A DNA stretch of 36,642 nt from K23-9 sp964460665. Its GTDB lineage: Bacteria; Planctomycetota; Planctomycetia; Pirellulales; Pirellulaceae. Within the stretch, counting starts at the first letter, position 1. Every line of letters starts with the position of its first letter. The notes beneath the pieces were generated by a model. It was not told the origin of the DNA. It saw only the letters and a list, made by a program, of their open reading frames with translations, and did no database searches. Location of the stretch: assembly GCA_964460665.1 (NCBI GenBank), contig CAYWSL010000029.1, forward strand, positions 1 to 36,642, read 5' to 3'. Shown in pieces: positions 15,223 to 22,967 of this stretch. Both the position numbers and the translations under genes were made by a program.

Positions 15223-16476
15223 ATGACGATGAAGCTTCTACGAAATTCACAATTCATGCGGAATCTATTGGCATGCTTTTTGTGCATCAGCTTGACCTGG
15301 ACGACCTACGACGCAGTGGGGCAAGAAGCCGGTCAAGATGATGTCGCGACTATGCGAGAAGCGTTTCGGCAATCCAAAACCGAAACGAATGCACGCCGTT
15401 TGCTCACGAAACTCTACATCGGTAAGAGATGGCAATCTTTGGACGATGCAGGGCGTACAGAATTTGGCGAGTTGCTGGAGTTCATCTACCTAGCTTCGCC
15501 TGATGACATAGGTGTGCAGCAGCTTTACGCCGACTATTTGATTGCGGCTGATCGTTTGAAATCTGCGTTGCCAGTATTGATCGACCTCGCCAAGAGCCAA
15601 CCGATGCGTGGTTTGCAGGCGGCTGCGTTACAGCGCAAGCTAGGAGATTATGCCGCAGCAGATTTCCAGGCCGAAGAAACTCTGGACCAGCTCATGCCGC
15701 TTTTTGAGCAAGACCCAACGAACACGGCGCTCGCGCTAGCTGTGGCGCAGACACAATTGTTTTTGTTCCGGTACGCTGACGCCTTACAGATCATTGATCG
15801 AGCGTCAAAACGTGCCACGGAGACTGCCGATAAAGATCGCTTGAATCAAGCCATGGGCGATGCGATCGTAGCTTGGATCGCTTTCATGCAGAAGACAGAA
15901 GAGGACCAAGACGAACTGCAGGTATTGAAGATGTTGAAGCTGGCGCTGAAACGCGCTCCCAACAACCCACGTGTCTTGACTCTATTGGCCGACCAGATTC
16001 TTGCTATGCGTGGCGAAAGCACCCCCGAAGTCGTGGCGCTACGAAAAGAGCTGACTGACAGCGCGATGCCAGGCATATCGCACTTCATCAAAGGCACGGC
16101 GGCGTTGATGGACGACGACATCGAAAAGGCAACCGAACATTTAAAGAAAGCTGCCGAGTTGATGCCCAACAGCTCAGCGATTCTGAACAACTTAGCCGTT
16201 ACCATGTCAGAAAAACCCGGCGGCGATTTGAATGCGGCACTGGAACTTTCCAACACATCGATCAAACAACTAGGTGACAAAGCGACACCACACTTCTACG
16301 AAACGCGCGGACAGATATTGTTTCGGATGAAAAAGTACAAGGATGCTGTAAAGGATCTGAAACTCGCAGCCGAAGTTCCCTCGCTTGCTTCCGCCGCGCA
16401 CAAATCACTGGCGGAGTGCTACAAGCAATTGGGCGAAAAGGATCTTGCTGCGAAACATCGCGAATTGGCGAAGTAA
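15223..16476 (+). CDS. exported TPR-repeat protein
   Basis: The protein has 417 residues. The start may be ATG 15223 or the in-frame ATG 15229; AGGGA at 15218-15222 gives better spacing to the second. A signal peptide follows (NLLACFLCISLTWTTYDAVGQ), so the protein is probably periplasmic or surface-exposed. The rest is helical and carries TPR-like repeats, clearest at the C-terminus: GTAALMDDDIEKATEHLKKAAELMPN, then ILNNLAVTMSEKPGGDLNAALELS, FYETRGQILFRMKKYKDAVKDLKLA and a last SLAECYKQLGEKDLAAKH. TPRs mediate protein contacts; the partner is unknown. No enzymatic domain is visible. The gene is divergent from the L7/L12-like gene. Confidence 0.88.
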   Translation: MTMKLLRNSQFMRNLLACFLCISLTWTTYDAVGQEAGQDDVATMREAFRQSKTETNARRLLTKLYIGKRWQSLDDAGRTEFGELLEFIYLASPDDIGVQQLYADYLIAADRLKSALPVLIDLAKSQPMRGLQAAALQRKLGDYAAADFQAEETLDQLMPLFEQDPTNTALALAVAQTQLFLFRYADALQIIDRASKRATETADKDRLNQAMGDAIVAWIAFMQKTEEDQDELQVLKMLKLALKRAPNNPRVLTLLADQILAMRGESTPEVVALRKELTDSAMPGISHFIKGTAALMDDDIEKATEHLKKAAELMPNSSAILNNLAVTMSEKPGGDLNAALELSNTSIKQLGDKATPHFYETRGQILFRMKKYKDAVKDLKLAAEVPSLASAAHKSLAECYKQLGEKDLAAKHRELAK

Positions 16477-16522
16477 CACTTGTTGATCGGTAGCGGAACT
16501 CACTCTGGTTAGTCCTGTCACC

Positions 16523-16603
16523 GGGCCAAAGGCCCTTCGTTTTCCAATCGTTTTTCAGCTCCGCCCTTTGGACTGGGCTAGGCAAATGACCAGGGCTTCG
16601 CCC
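16523..16603. repeat. cluster of GC-rich intergenic palindromes
   Basis: Between the TPR gene and the glycosyltransferase are GGGCC-AAA-GGCCC (16523-16535) and GGGC-TTC-GCCC (16593-16603). CCAAAGG at 16526-16532 is also complementary to CCTTTGG at 16565-16571. No T-run follows. This 272-base gap has no convincing gene. The palindromes may be REP-like elements or a poor terminator for the TPR gene. Confidence 0.35.
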
Positions 16604-16748
16604 CTAAACGAATAACGCTCGAGCCAGCACTCCAGCTTTCCTTGCATTCGTAACGCACTCCCCTTACTTAGAAATCTCGCCGGTTGTGTTACGATGGAGC
16701 CTCGCCAAAAGGGATCCAGCTCTTATTACCACGTGACACCGCTAACTG

Positions 16749-17894
16749 ATGCCGCAACGCGTTCTCTTGATGATCAGTTCGATGCGCGGTGGCGGCAGCG
16801 AACGACAAACACTGCTATTGCTGAAGCACCTGGATCGCGAACGGTTCACGACGCATCTGTATTTAACCGAGCGGGCTGGCGATTTACTGCAGCAGTTGCC
16901 CAGTGATGTGACCGTGCACAGCTTTGATGAAGCGAAACCAACTGGCGGCTTCTATTTCCCCGGTCGAGTGATGCGACAGCAAGTCGCGCACTTGCGAAAT
17001 CTTATTCAACAAGAATCGATTGACGCGATTTACGACCGCACGTTTCACATGACGATGATCGCCGGCGCGGCTACCAAATCCAGCGGAGTTCGTCGCGTGT
17101 CGACGATTGTCAGTCCGCCACATCGTGCTCTGCCGCTAGTGGAACAGCGATTTGTTTGGCTAAAGAAACTTCGTTTGGCCGCCGCCTACAAACAGTCCAG
17201 TCAAGTTGTCGCCGTTAGCGAACAAGCCGCTTCGTCCGCGCGATCCTTTTACGGGCTCAGTACCGATGACGTGAAAGTGATTCTGAATCCTGTCGACATC
17301 GTGGCAACACAAAAAGCTGCCCAGCAATCCAGCGGCGATCTACCCACACACCGCGAAGGGCGAACGCTGGTGTGCGTGGGGCGAATGACAGAAGAAAAAG
17401 GGCACGCAGATTTGATCGACGCATTGGCAATGTCCGAAACGCAGTGGCCAGCGGATGTCGCGCCGCTGCAAGTTTGGTTGATCGGTGATGGACCGCTGCG
17501 TTGCGAATTGCAGATGCGTTGCGAGCAAAAACTTGGCAAGCATGACGTTCACTTTCTTGGCATCCATCGGAATCCGGCACCCGCGATCGAGGCTGCTGAT
17601 GCGTTGATCTTGCCATCGCACTTTGAAGGAATGCCTAACGTTGTCCTGGAATCGATGGCAATCGGTACACCTGTTATCGCCACACGGGCTGGTGGTACGA
17701 TCGAATTGGAGCGTGATGAGCCTACGATCTTGTGGGCGGAACCGCAAAACCCATCGTCACTTTCGCAAGCGATTTTGCAATTCGCAACGCTTGCGGACAT
17801 GAATGTTTATGCTGAAGCGGCAACACGATTGGTTCATTCGCACCACGATATACGCCAAACCACTCGAACCATCGAACAACTACTGACGGGCTAA
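16749..17894 (+). CDS. GT4-family (GT-B) glycosyltransferase
   Basis: The protein has 381 residues and an ATG start with a weak ribosome-binding site. It has the two-domain GT-B plan. The N-terminal acceptor domain has SSMRGGGSERQTLLLLKHL (residues 11-29), the glycine-rich loop of this family. The C-terminal nucleotide-sugar domain has LVCVGRMTEEKGHADLIDA, WLIGDGPLR and the EX7E signature in FEGMPNVVLESMAIGTPVIA. It should transfer a sugar from a nucleotide-sugar donor, with retention, to a lipid or polysaccharide acceptor. Donor and acceptor cannot be told from sequence. It has no membrane segment, and no polysaccharide operon surrounds it. The alpha/beta hydrolase gene follows after 24 bases. 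Confidence 0.92.
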   Translation: MPQRVLLMISSMRGGGSERQTLLLLKHLDRERFTTHLYLTERAGDLLQQLPSDVTVHSFDEAKPTGGFYFPGRVMRQQVAHLRNLIQQESIDAIYDRTFHMTMIAGAATKSSGVRRVSTIVSPPHRALPLVEQRFVWLKKLRLAAAYKQSSQVVAVSEQAASSARSFYGLSTDDVKVILNPVDIVATQKAAQQSSGDLPTHREGRTLVCVGRMTEEKGHADLIDALAMSETQWPADVAPLQVWLIGDGPLRCELQMRCEQKLGKHDVHFLGIHRNPAPAIEAADALILPSHFEGMPNVVLESMAIGTPVIATRAGGTIELERDEPTILWAEPQNPSSLSQAILQFATLADMNVYAEAATRLVHSHHDIRQTTRTIEQLLTG

Positions 17895-17918
17895 CGTTCG
17901 TCTGAAAACAGAAACAAC

Positions 17919-18839
17919 ATGACTTTGCATCCACAATCCAAAGCGTATTTAGACGCGGCCGCCAAAGCCAACGCGCCCGGCTGGTCAGAAATGCCGCTCG
18001 ATGAAGCGCGACGCGTCTTTGACAACCTACCGCTTTTTGGCGATCCGCCTAACGTCGCCGACGTGTCCGACCACACGATTGCTGGCGTCAACGTGCGCAT
18101 CTACAAACCCACCGCGAACAAAGAACTGGATGTAATCGTTTACTTCCACGGTGGCGGTTGGGTGTTGGGCAGCATCGAAAGTCACGATGTGGTCTGCCGG
18201 CGACTAGCCAATGCTTCCGGATCGGCAGTCGTCAGTGTCGGTTACCGGCAGCCACCCGAAGATCCGTTTCCGGCTGCTGTGGAAGATTGCTTTACGGTTT
18301 GCGATGTCTTGGCACTGGACCGTGATACGTTTGGATTCAGTGATCGCATGCTGGTCGCGGGTGATAGCGCGGGCGGTAACCTTGCTTTGTCAGTATCGCT
18401 AATGGCACGAGACCGTGGTGGTCCCACTTTGGCCGGCCAAATGTTGATCTATCCAGTGCTAGATGGATCGATGTCTGGCGAAAGCTATGAAACGTTTGCC
18501 GATGGGTTTGGCCTGACACGCAAAACCATGACGTGGTTTTGGAGAAACTATACGGGCGATTCGGATTCGCCATCACGATCGCATCCGCTGGCGTCCCTGT
18601 TGGCGGCTGATCTATCCGGTCTGCCTGCGGCGCATGTCGTGATCGCCGAGTATGACGTGCTGGCGTCGGAATGCCGGGCGTTGGTGCGGCGACTTGCCGA
18701 AGCGAACGTGGCAACGACCAGCCAACTATGCGAAGGAATGTTGCACGGCTTCCTTCACTTTACCGATCCGTTCGACGATGCGGTGCCTACTTTGGAAACA
18801 GTTGCCAAGCGATGCCACGAGATGTTGACCGACAGTTGA
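17919..18839 (+). CDS. alpha/beta hydrolase of the hormone-sensitive-lipase (HSL) type
   Basis: The protein has 306 residues. It shows the HSL-family oxyanion motif HGGGW, the nucleophile elbow GDSAGG, a downstream acid in the AEYDVL segment and the catalytic His in LHGFLHF near the C-terminus. The usual YRLAPE motif is altered to YRQPPED, so a small substrate-pocket change is possible. Such enzymes hydrolyse short-chain esters or lipids; the substrate is unknown. It has no signal peptide and is probably cytosolic. It lies 24 bases after the glycosyltransferase stop, so they may share a transcript, although a shared pathway is not shown. It converges with the thioredoxin-like gene, 13 bases away. 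Confidence 0.92.
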   Translation: MTLHPQSKAYLDAAAKANAPGWSEMPLDEARRVFDNLPLFGDPPNVADVSDHTIAGVNVRIYKPTANKELDVIVYFHGGGWVLGSIESHDVVCRRLANASGSAVVSVGYRQPPEDPFPAAVEDCFTVCDVLALDRDTFGFSDRMLVAGDSAGGNLALSVSLMARDRGGPTLAGQMLIYPVLDGSMSGESYETFADGFGLTRKTMTWFWRNYTGDSDSPSRSHPLASLLAADLSGLPAAHVVIAEYDVLASECRALVRRLAEANVATTSQLCEGMLHGFLHFTDPFDDAVPTLETVAKRCHEMLTDS

Positions 18840-18852
18840 GGCCTCGAGACGG

Positions 18853-19608
18853 CTACTTCAACTGCTCGGTGATCAACGGGATCACGTCTTTGTCGTAAGT
18901 GAACCCGGCCCCGGCGCCGATGTCGGTGAACTTCTTAATCAGGTTTCCCTCTTGGTCATAAACCAAAACGGCCGGAATCGTTGCGATGCCAGCGGCGGCG
19001 AAAACGTCGTCACTTGCCGTGGTGCAGATGAAGTTCGTGCAGGTGACGCCCGCGCTACTGAGAATTTTAGTCACGTCTTCTTCGTACGTTTCGGGTGGTT
19101 TCGATTTGCGTCCATCGAAGTCGATGTTCATCGAAATGCACTGCACTTTGCTTCCCATCGATTCATGGATCTTTGCTAGGCCCGGCAGTTCTTTGATGCA
19201 TGGCAAACAACCGGTCGACCAAACGTCGACAACCGTTAGTTTGCCGGACGCTGTGCCCTGTCGTTCGATATCGGGCCAACTGGCGTACTGCACTTTGACA
19301 GCGGCTTGGGCACCGTTTTGGACGCTAGGCATCTCCAAACCGTTGGCCCCGTCCGCGCCAGCAGTCTTCGCAGTCTGAATGTCTCCAGTTGGCAATTCCA
19401 TCCCGCCGGGTGGATCAGATGGAACTGAATCGGTATCTGACTGACCGTTGCTTGCTGCTAAGTTGCTTGATAACGGCGGTGGCTGTACCGTTTCTATCTT
19501 CGATTCACCGCAACCAGTCAATGTGATCGCGGTTAAAACGGCGATCGCTAACGTGCCACGATAGAGTGTCCGCCAGCAGAGTGGTTCGGTAGGGTTGGTT
19601 ACAGCCAT
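18853..19608 (-). CDS. thioredoxin-fold (TlpA/ResA-like) lipoprotein
   Basis: I chose ATG at 19606-19608 (251 residues) because it opens a lipoprotein signal with lipobox LTGC (C33). The open frame runs 120 codons further upstream, but that part overlaps the divergent sigma-factor gene and lacks a signal. After the lipid anchor comes a low-complexity Pro/Ser/Gly linker (about 38-100). A thioredoxin-like domain (about 105-251) follows, with VVDVWSTGCLPCIKE (redox pair C134/C137) and a cis-proline segment IATIPAVLVYDQEG. Two more Cys occur in GVTCTNFIC. It would be membrane-tethered on the outer face of the cytoplasmic membrane or in the outer membrane, and act in thiol reduction or cytochrome maturation; that role is inferred from the TlpA/ResA family. 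Confidence 0.9.
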   Translation of the reverse strand: MAVTNPTEPLCWRTLYRGTLAIAVLTAITLTGCGESKIETVQPPPLSSNLAASNGQSDTDSVPSDPPGGMELPTGDIQTAKTAGADGANGLEMPSVQNGAQAAVKVQYASWPDIERQGTASGKLTVVDVWSTGCLPCIKELPGLAKIHESMGSKVQCISMNIDFDGRKSKPPETYEEDVTKILSSAGVTCTNFICTTASDDVFAAAGIATIPAVLVYDQEGNLIKKFTDIGAGAGFTYDKDVIPLITEQLK

Positions 19609-19781
19609 TGAAGTTGATCGTTTCCGAAGGGAAGGTTCCGCTACTAGTTGCCGATTTGTGCGGGAAATATCGTGGAATTGTGATCGCTTGTATCTGCGCG
19701 GCGACCGAATTCGATTAGATTGTATCGGCTGGCACAGGTCGCCGGCAAAGTTAGTTTCAAAAAGAAAGAAGCGGAAATATT

Positions 19782-20405
19782 GTGGATGGGGACATGTCGA
19801 CAACGCAGTTGGTCGTCGCTTCGAAAGAAGGCGACAACGAAGCACTAGGTCGGCTATTAGAACAATACCGTGGCTACCTGCTGATGCTAGCTCATCGTTT
19901 CTTGTCCGAGCCGCTGCGACGCCGCGTCGATCCATCGGACATTGTTCAGGTGACGTTTTTAGAAGCAAAGCGTGATCTCCCCAGTTTCCGTGGCAATTCA
20001 GCTGCCGAATTCGCTGGCTGGCTTCGCGGAATGCTGAAGAACAACGTCGCCACCGCGGTCACACGGCACGTGACGACGCAAAAGCGCTCGCTAAAAAAAG
20101 AGGTCAACGCCGGTGCCAACAATGACTCCGGACAGGCACCTTGGATCCAACAATTACCAGGCAGCACGACCAGTCCCAGTGGTGTCGCGATTCGGGGCGA
20201 AGCCATTGTGGCGTTATGGAACGCACTGCATCAATTGCCTGAAACCCAAGCCGAAGCGATCCGAATGCGATACATGGAAGGTCTGCCACTGGCTGAAATC
20301 GTGGAACGAATGGGCAAGAGCGATACGGCGGTTGCCGGATTGCTAAAGCGTGGTTTGCAAAAGTTGCGTAAGATCATTGATGTTGACGCCAGTCCGTTCC
20401 TGTAG
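19782..20405 (+). CDS. ECF-type sigma-70 family RNA polymerase sigma factor
   Basis: The protein has 207 residues. The start may be GTG 19782 (GCGGAA upstream) or ATG 19794 (GGGG close upstream). Region 2 spans about 22-90, with RRRVDPSDIVQVTFLEA followed by the FAGWLRGMLKNNVATAVTRH segment. Region 4 spans about 135-200 (LPETQAEAIRMRYMEGLPLAEIVERMGKSDTAVAGLLKRGLQKLR). Region 2.2 reads D50-P-S52-D instead of DAED, as in the first sigma factor of this window. A Ser/Thr kinase gene follows on the same strand after 177 bases, and no anti-sigma gene is visible. Control by kinase phosphorylation is a reasonable inference. The start is 173 bases from that of the divergent lipoprotein gene. Confidence 0.93.
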   Translation: MDGDMSTTQLVVASKEGDNEALGRLLEQYRGYLLMLAHRFLSEPLRRRVDPSDIVQVTFLEAKRDLPSFRGNSAAEFAGWLRGMLKNNVATAVTRHVTTQKRSLKKEVNAGANNDSGQAPWIQQLPGSTTSPSGVAIRGEAIVALWNALHQLPETQAEAIRMRYMEGLPLAEIVERMGKSDTAVAGLLKRGLQKLRKIIDVDASPFL

Positions 20406-20582
20406 CGACTTTTAGCGACTTGCAACGAATGGGCTTGAATCAAGCTGGTTCGTAGGGGCGGCCAAGTAACTTTGGCAATGATTGCGCCCCGAGACGCGAA
20501 AACCTGGGCCTGTTATTCGCCGCGCGTCCAGGCAATCGTTTTATCGACTTACCTTTTGTAGCCCAAGGTTTCTAGCTAAATC

Positions 20583-22751
20583 ATGGTTGATCCGCCCGCA
20601 TCCGACGAACCGCTTGACAAAGCCTTTGCGGCTTATCTGCGTTCGTGTGATGCAGGCGAACTCACCCGCGAAGAATTCCTTGAACAGTTTCCTGATCTTG
20701 CTGGCGAATTGAAGGAACTGATTTCGGCAGCCGACATGATCACCAGCATGTCGCAGCCCGGATTAAAACTTCAGCCACCTGTCGCCGACACTGGAGCCGA
20801 CACCATCGCTGGCCACATTGGCACCGGTTACGATTCCGGCGTCGATCCAGCCGTGACACTTCCCGTGGCGAATCGGCCGAAGGGGGACCCAGGGCCAACG
20901 TTGCCGTTTGACTTGGGCGACTATCAATTGCTGGAAGTGATCGGTCGTGGTGGGATGGGAGTCGTTTACAAAGCGCGACAAAACCACTTGGATCGTATCG
21001 TCGCGGTGAAGATGATCCGCAGCGGCATCCTGGCTAGCGAAGATGAAGTCCGACGATTTTATACCGAGGCGCAAGCAGCAGCTCGGCTTCGGCATCCAGG
21101 GATCGTTGCGGTCCACCAGTTCGGGCACCGTGCAGACCATCACTTTTTCTCGATGCAACACATCAAAGGCACGGACCTTCAAAAGAAGATCAATGGCCAG
21201 ACGTTGGATCCCCGTGATGCAGCGCGTTATGTTCGCGACGTCGCGCGTGCGATTCAGCATGCCCACCAAAACAACGTTCTTCATCGCGACTTGAAGCCCG
21301 CGAATGTTTTGATCGACCTGAACGATCAGATTCACATCACCGATTTTGGTTTGGCAAAGAACTTGAGTGCGGACAGCAGCGTCACTGGTAGTGGTGCGGC
21401 CGTAGGCACGCCGCACTACATGGCACCCGAGCAAGCTGGTGGCCACAGCGACAGAGCCAGCAAACAAAGCGACGTTTATTCAATGGGTGCCGTTTTGTTT
21501 GCGTGCATCGCTGGACGCCCCCCACTGGTGGGCGATACGGTTGTTCAAACATTGATGCAGGTCGTACACAATCCGGCGCCACCGCTGCGTTCGTTACGAA
21601 GTGAAACGCCTGTGGATCTTGAAACGATCGTCGCCAAATGCTTGGAAAAACACCCCAGCAAGCGGTATCAAACGGCCGAAGAGCTGGCTGACGAGCTGGA
21701 CGCGTTCTTAGACGGTCGCCCCATCAACGCGCGACCTAGAAGCAAGGTGGTGAAGACTTGGCACTGGCTGGAAGGCGTCCCTGTAGTCGGCGCTTTAACT
21801 GGCCGACACGGGATGGAAACGTCTGCCAGCCACCGTCGCTTTCAAGCCGGCATGCTGGCGTTGTTGCTGGCGACGCCACTAGTTGGATTTGGGTCTTGGC
21901 AATTGCTAACCCAATACAGCAATCGGTTGCCCAGCACTGTGCGGCTGGCCGGTGGTGTGGACGGGGGCGTTTACAACATGGTCGCGCAGCGGTTTGCCCA
22001 GCGGATCGAATCAACCCATTCCATCACAGCAGAAGTCGTTACCACCAGTGGTTCGTTCGATAACCAAAGACGGCTGAACAATAGCATGGTGGAATTAGCG
22101 CCAATGCAAGCCGCCGCAGTGAGCGGCGATGACATCTGCGTGGTCGCACCGCTTTTCTACGAAGTCGTCTACTTCCTTGCTAGAACTGATTCATCCATCA
22201 AAACCGTTCAAGACTTTACAGGCCATCACGTTGCTGTAGGTCCAACCGACAGTGGATCGCGTCACACAGCGGAACTGATTTTTGACTCGCTGAATATCAC
22301 TTCGGGTTTGACGCGCGAGGTTTTGAATTGGTCCGATTTGTCCAATCCCAAACAAGACGATTCGGAGTTACCCGACGCGGCGGTGATTTGTGTCGGTCGT
22401 GGAAGCCAATTGATGACCGACTTGCTGAAAGATGGAAAGTGGCGTTTAGTTCCTTTGCTCAATGCGAACAAAATCGCTTTGCAGCACCCAACATTGTTAT
22501 CAATGGACATTCCATCGGATGAATTCCCAAAGACAGGAATCACCGACCCCAGCATTCCAACCGTTGGCACGATGGCGTATTTGGGCGCGCGACAAGACGC
22601 GCCAGCGGATTTGATATTGGCAGCGTTGGATGCGTTGTACGACAAACCTGCGATCTTCGACAATCTGATCTCGCGCCGACGTGCAGCGGAGAATCGAGCG
22701 ATCAAATTTCACCCCGTGGCTGACCACTACTTTCAGCGAAATGCCGAGTAA
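20583..22751 (+). CDS. receptor-type Ser/Thr protein kinase with C-terminal TAXI-like solute-binding domain
   Basis: The protein has 722 residues. The N-terminus carries FLEQFPDLAGELKEL (32-46), a motif also present in the other kinase here. A Hanks kinase domain (about 114-375) has GRGGMG (121-126), K143, HRDLKPAN (234-241, D236), DFG (254-256) and APE (281-283). One transmembrane segment (about 420-442) follows. Residues 452-715 read like the TAXI family of TRAP solute receptors (TVRLAGGVDGGVYNMVAQRF at the start, then ELAPMQAAAVSG, TVQDFTGHHVAVGPTDSGSR and later SIPTVGTMAYLGAR). TAXI proteins usually work as free periplasmic binders for dicarboxylates or similar ligands. Here the fold is tethered outside the membrane with the kinase inside, a receptor-like arrangement. 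The ligand is unknown. The kinase call is firm and the TAXI call strong by motif. Confidence 0.93.
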   Translation: MVDPPASDEPLDKAFAAYLRSCDAGELTREEFLEQFPDLAGELKELISAADMITSMSQPGLKLQPPVADTGADTIAGHIGTGYDSGVDPAVTLPVANRPKGDPGPTLPFDLGDYQLLEVIGRGGMGVVYKARQNHLDRIVAVKMIRSGILASEDEVRRFYTEAQAAARLRHPGIVAVHQFGHRADHHFFSMQHIKGTDLQKKINGQTLDPRDAARYVRDVARAIQHAHQNNVLHRDLKPANVLIDLNDQIHITDFGLAKNLSADSSVTGSGAAVGTPHYMAPEQAGGHSDRASKQSDVYSMGAVLFACIAGRPPLVGDTVVQTLMQVVHNPAPPLRSLRSETPVDLETIVAKCLEKHPSKRYQTAEELADELDAFLDGRPINARPRSKVVKTWHWLEGVPVVGALTGRHGMETSASHRRFQAGMLALLLATPLVGFGSWQLLTQYSNRLPSTVRLAGGVDGGVYNMVAQRFAQRIESTHSITAEVVTTSGSFDNQRRLNNSMVELAPMQAAAVSGDDICVVAPLFYEVVYFLARTDSSIKTVQDFTGHHVAVGPTDSGSRHTAELIFDSLNITSGLTREVLNWSDLSNPKQDDSELPDAAVICVGRGSQLMTDLLKDGKWRLVPLLNANKIALQHPTLLSMDIPSDEFPKTGITDPSIPTVGTMAYLGARQDAPADLILAALDALYDKPAIFDNLISRRRAAENRAIKFHPVADHYFQRNAE

Positions 22752-22888
22752 TTTGGGGCGGCCTGAACGCAAAATACACAGGCAGGTGTACATAAAATCA
22801 GGCTTCTGCCAACGACCCACCTAGATGCGGGGGCAGATAATTCTCTCAATCGTTAACACCCTACCTTAAAGTTGGTTGTTACTCACTG

Positions 22889-22901
22889 CAATTTGCAATT
22901 G
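22889..22901. promoter_or_regulatory. inverted repeat upstream of the histidine kinase
   Basis: CAATT-TGC-AATTG is a perfect palindrome with a 3-base spacer, about 67 bases upstream of the histidine kinase start, in the 216-base gap after the receptor kinase. It could be an operator. No clear -35/-10 pair accompanies it. Confidence 0.25.
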
Positions 22902-22967
22902 TGAAGTCGGAGTGATGGCAGAGACGTAGATTTTTGCGTCGACCAAGCCGTCCAAAATTCCGATCCA

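Noticed and set aside
19609..19968. 120-codon upstream extension of the thioredoxin-like lipoprotein
   Set aside because: Overlaps the divergent sigma-factor gene and would displace the lipoprotein signal from the N-terminus.
20402..20445. Direct repeat TAGCGACTT and hairpin GCTTG-AAT-CAAGC after the second sigma factor as a terminator
   Set aside because: The stem is 5 bp with no T-run, and the repeat is only 9 bases; too weak to call.
20763..21467. 234-residue open frame on the minus strand
   Set aside because: Antisense to the receptor kinase domain, which has intact motifs; composition is that of a shadow frame.
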